A stretch of 64,000 nt of DNA, from assembly GCA_013076295.1 (NCBI GenBank), contig RQOL01000466.1, forward strand, positions 2,790,001-2,854,000. The letters run 5' to 3'. Origin of the DNA: Sanderia malayensis (Eukaryota; Cnidaria; Scyphozoa; Semaeostomeae; Pelagiidae). The translations under genes and the position numbers were made by a program. The notes under the pieces are model-generated. The model saw only the letters and a list, made by a program, of their open reading frames with translations, was not told where the DNA came from and did no database searches. How positions within the stretch are numbered: position 1 is the first letter of the stretch; each line of letters begins with the position of its first letter. Shown here piece by piece: positions 1 to 10,539 of the stretch.

Positions 1-3000
1 ACACAAGAAAATCAATAGCATAATTCTAAATTTGCATTAGTGAAATGACTAGGATTGCAATTGAATTTTTCTTATAGACCAAAACTTGAACAAAATTTAT
101 ACCCCTATCTATTGATAAATGACTCATGTCTGCCTCTTGAATGAAATGGAAAGATAATATACAGAACAATGCGATATTTGCCAGTTGAAAGCTTTTGTTT
201 TACGATATCGTGTCTGATCCGAAAAGCAATTTTAAATGTTTGAGTTTGGGCGCCACTTTGCAAGTAATCAAAGGAAACGAGAAATAAACAAAAGAAAAAT
301 GAAAAGGCGCCTGCACTCCGCGCAAGACACTGCAGCCGGAAATTAATAGTACAACTGGTTGGATTTCGAAAACTGCTAATCTCTTTTATTCCCTTTGCTT
401 GTAGGTTTTTCACGACAATTTGATGCCACGACACACAAAACGTCCCTTTTGAAATTATCAAGTAAAAGAAGAAAAAACGGTTTGTTTGTGAACATCTGGT
501 GTAATTTTCATTGGTATTACCCCAGGGGTTGTTAATTAGGTGGTGGGCGTGATATGTGTCGTTTTTGTTGTTATTTTTCCTGGCTTAAAGCTTTTTATGA
601 CTTTCGGTTTCACTGTTCAATTATACTCAACATAAGAACTAAATTTAGAACTCTAGATTACATGCATTGCATACGTCATAGTTTGTTATCAAAGAGGGAA
701 GTAAAAACTGATCTGATAAGTTCTAAAATGCTGAAAAGTTCTGTTCTGTTGTTCACATCACCACAACACGTTTTAGAAAATACAGACAGGGTCACCTAAA
801 CACTTATTTGATCTCATTGGTGATCCCGATGAAATGACATGCAACGCAATATCGTCAGCGTGATGCTTCGGGGTAAATACAGGCAAGAGATGTTTACTTA
901 TTGATTGAATTTTCATTATTCAATCAAATCGGCTGTTTTGCACTTCCTAGGCAGCCAATGCTTGCATGACGTCAGAGACTAAATCTAATTAAAAGTTGAC
1001 AGAAACCAGACGTTGTCAAAGTCAGCTAATGCGCATGACAACAGACGCCTGAGCTTCCTGATTGGCTCAAATTCTCAAATTGCATTGAAGTAAAGTGTGG
1101 AGATGCAGACACATTATTTCACCTGTAGACAACGCCTCAAATTTTATGCGACTTTGGTTTTATTTTTATACACACAGACATGCATTGTACTTTTATTGTA
1201 ACTTTATAAAATCAAGCTACAGATTATTATCATAAGCTTGTTTAATTGCAATTGCATGTTAATGTCAACTTACTTTTAAAATTATCTTAATATACTTATT
1301 TACTTATATTTTGAAAATAGTATAATCTCAGTCGATGGTGGTCTGAAACGTGTCACAATCCTTGGCATGTCTCCCAGTTGTCTGTCTCAAGTTGGATTCT
1401 TATTATTGAAAAAGTACTTACTTTGTTGTTTTGCATAAGATATTAAGAAATCCCTGTGAAGTCTTGAAAACTCCTTTTGGTTTTCTGAAAATCCCTCGCA
1501 AATCCCTTAGTTTGCTCACGCATTTTCACTGTAAACAATGCAGTCAGAAATGCGGAGCTCTAACCACTTCCATCAAAGCTTTGCAAAATCCAACATAAGT
1601 CCATCAATGAACAAAAAATCTTATTAAACGACTTGTTACATCATGAAATGAGCGCATAAGAAATGTTGAAAACGTCATGTCAAATAAATTGCTTTTTGAA
1701 CACTTTTCTTTGATGAGATTCCGACACTAAACAAAGGAAAATTTCTGCAAACTTTTGTTTTAAGAAAAGAAAGCGAACAGACGTGAAATGCAAAGCTTAC
1801 ACCTGCCAAAACTCGTATAAAATCATGACGCAGTTTTATAAAAAGCGGCTTTTTTATTGACTACAAAACACGAGACAATTCTCCTAGCCACATGTCTATC
1901 TAATGAATAATAAATGCATAGTGGAGTGGACAGTTTTATCGAGAGACGCATTCGAAAAGACCGGGGACGAGTCTCATCATGCCACGCCCCTTTATCTCTC
2001 CATAACTTCTCCATATGAATATTTGCGAACTGCATGCCAAATAATTATCAATATGAAATAGCAGCTTACTTTACTTTGCCTCCGCTTCAATGTTGTATTG
2101 GCTATTTGGCCAGTTTATTAATAAGCTGCAGTAATAAGCTGCAAAAAGAATTGTATGAAGTTTGATTGAAGTATAAGCTGGGCGTGGACATGGGCCTAGC
2201 ACAACACGAGTAGACTGGCCTAAGGCAAAGCAAAGTTATATTACCTGTTGCATTCGCATAAATTATGAATGCATAGTCTTGAAAGTTGGAAAGAAACTTG
2301 CGCAATTATTTGATATTGCATGGATGCCAATTTTCCGCATTTTATCCAGCATTACAAGAAAATTTAATTGCTTTCACTTGCAGTAAAATCTAGCAAAGTT
2401 GATCAATTTAAGTATGCACCAAATTCAACATGAAAATTCCTTCCATAACTTTGAATTGCCTTACAAAATTCGAGACAATGCAAAATAAAACGTCTTGGCA
2501 TGGAAAATAAATGACATCTTTGGAAATAAGATTATAGATAAACCTCACTTGCTAACTTGCCAATTTAAGGCCTTTGTCTGTTGTAATTAAAAATCATAAT
2601 TAGAATATGATTAATTGTACTTGTCAAAATTTAGCGGAAACATATACAATCAAGGTATTCTTAATCATTTTTTAATTATCATGATGGCATTGATAATATT
2701 TGCGTCCAATAAAAATCGCTTCTTTAAATCGTATGACAAAGATGACTACCTTTTATGGAAAACTTGCAAGTGCTTCCCATCAATGGGAGTTTCACTAATG
2801 TCATCTAGTAATTGCATGGCATATATTTCACTTTGGCCCATCTTCTATCATATTTCCGCTAATTGCAGACCCATATATTGCCTTTGTGAGTAGCAAGAGA
2901 AAGAATTGCATATAACACTACAATAAGTCAGAGAACTTTCACATTTGAACAAAGCTTGGCATCCATATACTTTACAACATCCATGTGAGGTTTCCATTTA

Positions 3001-3287
3001 AAATAAAAGTAAAGTAAAAATTGAAAAAGTAAAATAATGAAATGTGCAATAAAAACAAAGTACACTCTTTTTAAGCCCCCGGGGGGACTTATCGTCTTTA
3101 ACTTTAAAAGGGGCTTAGGGGGTTTAAAGGCTTAATTTACGGCATGCAGGTGTAAGTCAAGGCTTAGCATGTTGTTGAGTAAACATGCAGTGTGCGTGTT
3201 TAGTAAGAAACTGTGATTCGGTTATTAATATCTGTTACTTGCAATTTCAAACTGAAAATAGTCAGTGTCTGTTACTCTTCCTCCAGC
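1..3287. other. Intergenic, no supported gene
   Basis: I find no reading frame here that resembles a known protein or joins into a spliced gene. The sequence is AT-rich. Two small items stand out: a palindromic CRE-type octamer TGACGTCA at 967-974, and a G/C-run repeat fragment near 3064-3125 that resembles the element at 21270-21414. The region lies beyond the 3' end of the PAN/fibrinogen-module gene and may hold regulatory DNA of a gene outside the window. Confidence 0.5.
3064..3125. repeat. Fragment of an interspersed element
   Basis: The core TTAAGCCCCCGGGGGGACTT is followed by an ACTTTAAAAGGGGCTTAGG segment. The same order of motifs, AAGCCCC-x-GGGGGG-CTTA and then AACTTTGAAGG-GGGGCTTA, occurs in the clearer TIR element at 21270-21414, so this is read as a decayed copy of that family. 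No intact terminal repeats are visible here. Confidence 0.45.
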
Positions 3288-4589
3288 CTACTCTAAACAA
3301 TAAAGTTTGCCTAAAGTGTGGTACCCGTACTCTCCAACTTCTTCTGTGTCACCCATGCGAATTTCTGTGATCGGGAGAACAGACTTGTCAGTAAAATAGC
3401 CTTCGTCAAATCTGTCCACTCCATCATTCGCATCACAATTGCAAGTGAAGTCGCTATTTGCGCATGCGTTTGTGGCGCCACAAGCACATCCACCAATCAC
3501 AGGCGAGCCCCCACCAATATAATTCAGAATTGTGCCAATCCTATCTCTTAAATGGCCAAAACCATATTTAAAGAAACACATATCTCGGCAATCGATTCTT
3601 ATGTGTTGCTTGCAACTTGTTGACGTATCAACAAATGAAGCTATGGCTGCATATGAATCTGCGGAATAAATAATTTGCCTACTGTAGGCTGCTTTACTTG
3701 CATAGCCTTTTACAAAGGTTTTAGCCTCGCTGTCGTGTCCAATCGAGGCCCAGATATTATTACCTATTGTGATACATTGAACCAGAATGGCGTTTGACAT
3801 ATTTGCATGAAGAATCATGTGGTACTTCGAAGTGGGATCTCTTTGCAATGCTTCTTGGCACGAAGAATATGTTTCTAAAAGAGAAAATTAACCATCAAGG
3901 AAATATAGTAAGTCGGTGGGGGTAGAAAAACTTCGTAATTAGTTGTGTGCAGGAAGACTTTAGCAATGGAATGCGGGCGGGTATATACATTTGGAAAATT
4001 TAAACAGAGAAATAAGGCAAAGTTACTTGTTGTGGCATTGCAATCACAGCGAAAGCTGTCACAAGTATCCACGCACGTACAATCAGAGAAACATGGATTT
4101 TTTGACATACTTCGGCATCGAAATCCAACCTGAAAATTTCAAAACAATCTTTACAACGACAAATTAGAATAAGAAAATACGCGACAGTTTGGCATAAAAG
4201 AAGCAAGAAAATCGTACCTCTCTTGATAACGTGTAACTGCCTGTGTCATAAAGATTCCAGCCAATCATATTCCGGACATCATTGGGATTTGTCATGTGAT
4301 CAAACTCCAACAAATGGCAATCACATTTCTTTTTTCTCTCGCAACGAAAATTGAATGCTTTACAAAGCTCAACCTGAACGCAAGAGTCAATGCATTGCTC
4401 AAGGGAAGCAACGATCTTCTGCAATAATGGCGTTACTTGCAGTGCCGTTTGATTTGGCGTTCCAATTCGATAAAACGTTGCCATACTTCCACAACTGCTG
4501 TTTGAAATTCGCCGCGGTGACGCGAATCTTGCAAGAAAAACGACAACATGGAAATAAAGCCATGTTGTTTGCTTGAAATTCGATTTCAT
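3288..4589 (-). CDS. Secreted PAN/EGF/fibrinogen-module protein, CNTNAP-like
   Basis: Three exons, 4218-4589, 4027-4129 and 3288-3874, join in frame through GT-AG introns to give 353 residues. The start is an ATG followed by a hydrophobic signal-like stretch (about residues 9-24), so the product is probably secreted. Residues about 30-124 are cysteine-rich with the spacing of a PAN/apple domain. Exon 2 encodes a short EGF-like segment rich in cysteine (CTCVDTCDSFRCDC). Exon 3 resembles the fibrinogen-like module of contactin-associated proteins and cnidarian relatives: CACGA, CNCD, then a run similar to 'DKSVLPITEIRMGDTEE'. It lacks the laminin-G and transmembrane parts of true CNTNAP, so it is a short secreted relative. 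The ligand is unknown. The domain calls are by eye; the splicing is firmer. Confidence 0.65.
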
Positions 4590-5706
4590 TGCTTTGTTTT
4601 ACTCTTTCTTCTTGCTGTCTGGCCTACTCAAAGATGGGCGCTGTCTGTTTGACTAATTGAGCAATTTGCACTCTAACAAATATCTGCAAACTCGATATTT
4701 TCATGGTGCTTGGATTATATACATCAACGGACGAAATTTAAAATATAGATAGGAAACTTGTATATTATTTACAATACCCATTGCTGCAATAAAATATTCT
4801 ATTGTTGACATAAAAGATAGATGGTGTGCCATTGATTTGAAAAAATTGTTTTTAATCGTTGCTTGCTTTACACATTAATGATATTGTGGCTAAAATCACC
4901 AATGTATGACAACAGGCAGCATAATATCAATGAAACAGGTTGTAGCCAAACCAATAATGAATTATTTAACTCCACACAGTTGGGCAATCAAAGGCTTGCG
5001 CTTGAAACTTTTGCGCTTAAATTTCAACAGAAAAAGTAAAAATTAAAGAAATTGACATCGTATTTATGTGCCACTTATCTTCGCCTTCATTCAAACATCA
5101 CTCCACGACACACAGATGTTTTCATGATTCCCTAAAATCAAATAGCAATTGCTATTTATGTACAAATAGGAAAACTCTCGTAATTTTCTTCAATATGTTT
5201 GTCAAAGGATGAGACATTCTCGTTTAATCTTGAACTTTGTAGGAAATGATCTTATTTCATGATAAATATTAAAGGGAGTAGTCAAATAAATGTCACTTCA
5301 ACCGGGCCTTTAAATATTCACAAACTCGTTAAACTTAAATAAACATTGCAAATATGAGGACCATTTAACTTTAACCTCAGTGCAAAGAGGGCGTTCATTC
5401 TATCTGGCTATCCAAACAGGGACGATTTAGAAGGAAATGTCTGAAAAAACAAGTCTTTGTGACCTGTAGCTAATTATAAACACAGAAAATAAAGCTAAAG
5501 CCGAGATTGTGGGTCAACAGGTGGGAGAATAAAGAAGCATCAACACGCGTAATTGACCAATGAAAACGCTCTTTTAACGAGGTTGTGCAGACATCTGCAA
5601 ATCACTTTTGTTTCAACAAAACTGACTAATAACACACACAGGAATGGCTTGACTGCGAATTTTAACCAATCATTACAGTAAGCTGGGATCGTAAACACTA
5701 GAAATT
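4590..5706. other. Intergenic, no supported gene
   Basis: The stretch lies between the 5' end of the PAN/fibrinogen-module gene and the promoter of the small gene at 5776. These two genes diverge, so it probably carries both upstream regions. I see no coding signal, RNA gene or clear repeat. Confidence 0.45.
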
Positions 5707-5727
5707 GATTGGACAGATCTTTATAAA
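5707..5727 (+). promoter_or_regulatory. CCAAT/TATA promoter of the 117-aa gene
   Basis: An inverted CCAAT box (GATTGG, 5707-5712) is followed by TATAAA at 5722-5727. The start codon lies at 5776, leaving room for a transcription start about 30 bp after the TATA box and a leader of about 25 bases. The arrangement supports a real intronless transcription unit downstream. Confidence 0.5.
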
Positions 5728-5775
5728 CCCAAACAGTTTTCTAGAGAGCAAACTCCTTTACCGACGCAAGAAATA

Positions 5776-6129
5776 ATGGGAAATACTTTTGCATTGATAA
5801 ACGATTGTAAATTATTATTGAAAGAATTGCCAGGGATATTATCAGCTTCAATGAGTATTTTAATTGGAATAACAAGTATTCTTCAAGATGTCGAAGAGGC
5901 GATTATTGATGTGAAAGAAATAATAGAGCTTGTTCAGTTCAAAAGCAACATGGATGATGAATTTTCTGAGAAAGCAGAGGCATTGCTGACCGATGCTAAA
6001 CAAAAGATAGCAAACGCAAAGATTCTTAGGATTGAAGAAAAGAGAGGCTTGGAAAATATAAAGACTATTGCAGCTGCATTGTTAGAAATGAAAACGAGGC
6101 AGTCGCAAGAGAGCAGCAAGGCGGAGTAA
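5776..6129 (+). CDS. Small orphan protein, possibly N-myristoylated
   Basis: A single-exon frame of 117 residues that I do not recognise. It starts MGNTF, and an N-terminal MGN followed by small residues is compatible with N-myristoylation. Residues about 14-37 are hydrophobic (LLKELPGILSASMSILIGIT) and the remainder is predicted by composition to be helical, rich in E, K, A and I with heptad-like spacing (about 38-110). This could be a small membrane-associated coiled-coil protein. The CCAAT and TATA boxes just upstream argue that it is expressed. No canonical AATAAA is seen close downstream; an ATTAAA occurs near 6362. No function is proposed. Confidence 0.5.
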   Translation: MGNTFALINDCKLLLKELPGILSASMSILIGITSILQDVEEAIIDVKEIIELVQFKSNMDDEFSEKAEALLTDAKQKIANAKILRIEEKRGLENIKTIAAALLEMKTRQSQESSKAE

Positions 6130-6591
6130 ATATATTTGCAAATGGTTGAAAATGAAAGTGCCAGCACATTCTCCGCGTTCTCAAGTCAAGCAAGGCAGGG
6201 AAGTAAAATCAGTCAGAAAAAAGTTCGAAAATTATTGTCTGCAAATAATTAAGTGATTGTTTTCCTGTCTCAAAGACATTTGTTTCAAAATGCATTTTAG
6301 TAAGCCGATAAGCTAGCAAGAAAAAACATCCTAAAATTAGCCGTGTGTAGAGGAAACACGAATTAAAGAATCACATCGTAACGAGAGATGCGTCCTAGCC
6401 ACGTTTCCCTTCTCTTCCTTTTGCGGTTTTCATTCGCCAAACGATTCTTATAGTATTACACTATTCACCACATTCGTTAAAACGGTTAAATTTTTAATAT
6501 ATAATCTTCATATTTCTTAGTGCCATGATTTATTAACATTTAATGGATATAAAAGAGAAAGCATTGTGCGCTTTACTTGCCACGCCCTTTT

Positions 6592-7024
6592 CTAAACAAA
6601 GTCATCTCTTCTATTGAGTTCGTGCCCAGATCTTTGTGACACACGCAAATTGTTCAGGACTTTTTCGAGCAACAGCTCGCCGAAAGCAGATTCATCCCCC
6701 CGGAAATATGCATCCATGCTATTGTAATAGACATAAAGTGCGAATTGAAGGCAGGGGGTAGCATGAATCTTAAAATGGTTAATGGTTAACTGCGTAATTA
6801 TCTGCAACTCCGGGGGCCATGAAATTTGTTGAGTGAGAAGTTATCAACTTTTCATAGGCAATTAGAGAGATTATCTTCACATTGTATAGATCGCGAACAG
6901 GTAATTTTGGGTATGCAGCATCAGTTTTGCAATGCCTGTCAGCATCATACGATGCTTCGTAGAGAAAAAAATTGAAAAAAACTCCTGCAAAAATCATCTT
7001 CATCACGGTGCCATCAAGCATCAT
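6592..7024 (-). pseudogene. Possible broken small secreted-protein gene
   Basis: An ATG at 7022-7024 opens a frame with a hydrophobic signal-like segment (VMKMIFAGVFFNFFLYEAS) and a mature part with one cysteine, ending at a stop near 6779. A second frame, shifted, carries on from there to 6592 with a helical, charged sequence. The junction contains a direct 7-bp duplication (TTAACCA twice), and a single copy would leave one continuous frame. This suggests a recently disabled gene, a polymorphic allele or an assembly error. The family is unknown. A short independent frame or an unrecognised intron remain possible. Confidence 0.3.
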
Positions 7025-7048
7025 AAAATGCAACTTCTCTCCCTGCAA

Positions 7049-7879
7049 CTGTCATTATGGCAGTGTCTGTAAGCAGCTGTCAGGTTGTATTTCAGCCGGT
7101 ATCATTGTCAAGTAATTGCGGTATGTTAGCTATCGTTAATAGAAACTTCTCACTCTATTATGTGTGGGATTAGCTGCACGATTTCAACGCAAACTGCAAG
7201 GCGTTCAAGCGGCGTTTCCATGTCAATCCTGCAATTTTGTTTGATTGAAAATTGCATTGAGGGCTTTTGTTATGAGTGCCCTTGCAGAGGACTTTTGTTC
7301 CCTTTTAGATTTAAGCTGTAAAATGTAAGGTACACTGTAAGTTGTAACAGATCTGAATGCATTGGTGCACTTTGTGTAATGTTTGAGAGTCAAAAATCGT
7401 CTTACACAGACAGGGTGAGAGAGTGAAGAGAGAGAGAGAAAGAGTCCAACATTGTCCAACATTGTCTCATCCAAGTCCGAAATTATCCTTCTCTTCCAGG
7501 CGTCAACCTGTTCTCGAATACTTCACTTGATGCTCAATTTCAATGCCATTGTCACAGTTGCAAGTGGAATGCAAACTAGCACACTATTAACTGGTAATTT
7601 CATGGAATATTATTACCATTAATCACAATTATACACTAATATTATGAAATTATCCTGAAGCATAAAATAATGGCGTATATGAAGCTGCACCACAATCAAG
7701 TTTCAGCCCAAGTCAAGTTACATAAAACGTCTTTATAATATTTGATAACACAAAATAACATAATAAATAAAATACATTGTCTACAAGTGTTTTGTTTACA
7801 AATAGGTCAGTACATATAATCTAAGCATTAATTGACACGTTCATGCATATACAATAATGATACATACGTTTGTTGTTGT
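7049..7879. other. Intergenic, no supported gene
   Basis: AT-rich DNA downstream of the Twist stop codon and upstream of the broken frame at 6592-7024. It probably contains the Twist 3' UTR on its right-hand side. No coding signal or RNA gene was seen. A GA-rich tract lies at about 7421-7444. Confidence 0.4.
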
Positions 7880-8683
7880 TTACATAAACTGAGCATTTCC
7901 TTGCATGATTTGTTGTCCTTGAAACATATCAGCGTGTTTGCACAGATCGTAATCAACATGATTGAATTGTTTATTAGTTACCATGTCATCATTGCCCCAA
8001 GCACCTTCCATCCTCCAAACACTGAATGCATAGCTGAGCTTCTCATGAGCAATGAAAAAGCAACTGGCTGCCGCATTGGGGCTCACGTTATCAGTGTTAC
8101 TCAGAACTTGCCATAGGAAATCAATGTACTTCGTCGCCAATCGCAGTGTTTGAATCTTCGATAGTTTATCCGACGGTAGAGTTGGTATGATACGGCGTAA
8201 CGCGTTAAACGCGTCATTCAAAGCTTGGGTGCGCTGTCGCTCTCGAACGTTCGCCATTGCGCGATGATCGCTACTGTTCGCGTCTTCTTCGGATCCAGTC
8301 GCCTCTGATGAATTCGTTTCGCTCTTTACGCTGCTTTTGCGCTGTCTTTTACGCCGCCTTTCGTGCATCGCTGGCGCGTAACCTTGCCTGTCGTAACTTG
8401 CATCGTATCTTCGGCTGAGCAGGTCCAAAGCATCTTGCTGTTGTTGCGGTTGAGTCGATTGTGAATAAACTCTTAACGTGAGCATATCTGCATTCGCCGA
8501 GTTCGCATCCAATCTCATTGGTTGCTGGACCAATTGACCAGGCAAATCGATGCTAAATCTTGCATCGTTGAAACCCATGTATTCTCCATGATTCTGAATC
8601 TGCCTTGTGCCACTCCCGTTATCGTGTGAAGCATCAAGTGCAAAATAAGCACTTGCAACGTCCACCGATTGATCATTCCACAT
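7880..8683 (-). CDS. twist: Twist-family bHLH transcription factor
   Basis: A single coding exon of 267 residues. A basic nuclear-localisation-like run (RRRKRQRK) sits at about 109-116, and the basic helix-loop-helix covers about 143-195 with the Twist-type sequence [11 protein letters not shown] and the loop [13 protein letters not shown]. After it, at about 212-230, lies the Twist box or WR motif ([14 protein letters not shown]), which separates Twist from Hand, Paraxis and other bHLH groups. Such proteins bind E-boxes as dimers with E-proteins and act in the nucleus in mesoderm or, in cnidarians, in muscle and endoderm patterning. The N-terminus is glutamine-rich and unconserved. An uninterrupted coding exon is normal for this family. 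The start is the first ATG of the frame and gives a complete protein. Confidence 0.95.
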   Translation of the reverse strand: MWNDQSVDVASAYFALDASHDNGSGTRQIQNHGEYMGFNDARFSIDLPGQLVQQPMRLDANSANADMLTLRVYSQSTQPQQQQDALDLLSRRYDASYDRQGYAPAMHERRRKRQRKSSVKSETNSSEATGSEEDANSSDHRAMANVRERQRTQALNDAFNALRRIIPTLPSDKLSKIQTLRLATKYIDFLWQVLSNTDNVSPNAAASCFFIAHEKLSYAFSVWRMEGAWGNDDMVTNKQFNHVDYDLCKHADMFQGQQIMQGNAQFM

Positions 8684-10539
8684 CTCCTCTCGAAAGATAT
8701 GCCAATTGTACTATTCCACTCAACTGCACAATGTTTTACGTGTGTATGTGTGTGTGATGTTTACTCTTCTCCTAACTGTCAGTGTTGTCAGTGAATAACT
8801 GATTAAAAAGCTTCTATAACTTAAAATTGTCTCCCTCAGCGTGTCAAGTCACTATCCCTTCCTGTTGCACAAGCCGTCACTCACATGAGCGGCTGTGTCT
8901 TTGTGTGGGGGGCGGGATTTGATCCCCTTTTCTCTGTCTTTTGCGGCTGAGAAATCGTCTGACCTGCCACCACAGCTGACGTCTGCAGAATTTAAGCTTT
9001 CACTTTCCACTTGCTGCTGAAGAACAGTACATGTTCCCTCACAAAACATATTGCAATTCGGATGCTTCAATCAATACCTCATGCTCCCAAAATATGGCAG
9101 CATTCTGAAGATAATACTGCAGCAGAAATCCTTGTATGCAGGATGGCATAGAGTTTGGTGGCACTATTGTAATGCACACTACACCTCATGCAATAGAGAT
9201 ATCGCTAAACTTTAACATGTCACTTATATTTGAAATAATTCACCAACACATAATGCCAATCCATGTACGATTGCCTGATCGACATTGTTTCAGCGACTTT
9301 CCTTGAAATGTTACAATGCATTTTCGGTATTGCTTAATCAAATACTCGATGCTGTGAGTGAATTAGCAAATTGAAATAGTTCTCAAACTGCTCTATTATC
9401 ACATCAAGGCACCTCGTCTTTGATCTCAACTAACCGACCAAGATAAATATAAACAAGAAAACATAAACAGTGAATGACAATGATGCCAGAGGTACATGGT
9501 CAACAACATAACATGGTCATGAGATCAACTTCAAAACTTCTCATGCAGGTGTCTGTGTATTAATGAGAGCATTCTCTCAGATCACATTGGTGAAGCCACA
9601 TGTGAAAATAAGTCACTTATGTATGCCAGTCTAAATGGACGTGAAGTCAAAGCATTCCGGCTGCCTTGAACAAATGAATGCAGGCTACAAGTTGAGTCTT
9701 GTTCAACTAAGTACAACATATCTCAAAGTGTTGCACTGCGTGTATGCATTGCATATATATACAGGTCATAAGATTCCCCCAAAGTAGAAAACAGTGCACC
9801 CCACCCAGAGAGGTGCAGCCTGCATGTATGACACACAAAACACGTCCAATTCAATGTCCACACAATCCCTGGACATTTGAAAGAGGAGATACAGGGTCGA
9901 TAAAGAGCTACTGCTGCACAGGAAAGGGAGCGACAGCAGAGCAGTGGGACAGGCAAATCAGTTTAACGAGGATGGTCAGTTCCAGTCGTAAGAGCCCAGC
10001 CAGTATTTATTTGCGGTGAGCATGATGAAACTGATAACCTGTTAAGTGCAACGAACGGGTCTCGCGTATTCATTCAGACGAGGCAAGGCGTGTCGGAAGG
10101 AAGAAAAAACATGGTTTCACAGGTTGTTAAAGTTCATTGTCCCTCGTAATAATTCTTCATAAACTGGACAGTTGGGAAAATGGATTTCGAGAGTTTTAGC
10201 TTGAGATTAAGCTCTTCCGTTGTCTAAGCTAGGAGATTGCTTCGAGAAGATCTGGGATGGGAAAAAGCCAGGCATTCAAAGGCCTCTGCTTTCTCGGGTA
10301 TCTGACCAACAAGGGGTATGAATAGAATGTATTACCATAGAACAAATCCTAGAGAGTGTGTTATACATGGCTCGGGAAAGATTTCAAATGGAATTGACTC
10401 CAGATAGTGTTACCTTTCTTATCATATATGTATATATACAGGTGCAATGAGGACATGGTGCTGTTTTGTACCAACGGAATGGGAGGTGCAAGTTGTGCAA
10501 ACAAAAACATGAAGAACAAGTCAATAAAATTCTCACTGG
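8684..10539. other. Twist upstream region and intergenic DNA
   Basis: No gene is supported. The left part lies directly upstream of Twist and should hold its promoter; a TATA-like TTATAG is present on the minus strand near 8814-8820. The remainder up to 10539 is beyond the 3' end of the IFT139 gene. A short TATATA-rich run occurs at about 10428-10440. Small frames here show no family resemblance. Confidence 0.45.
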
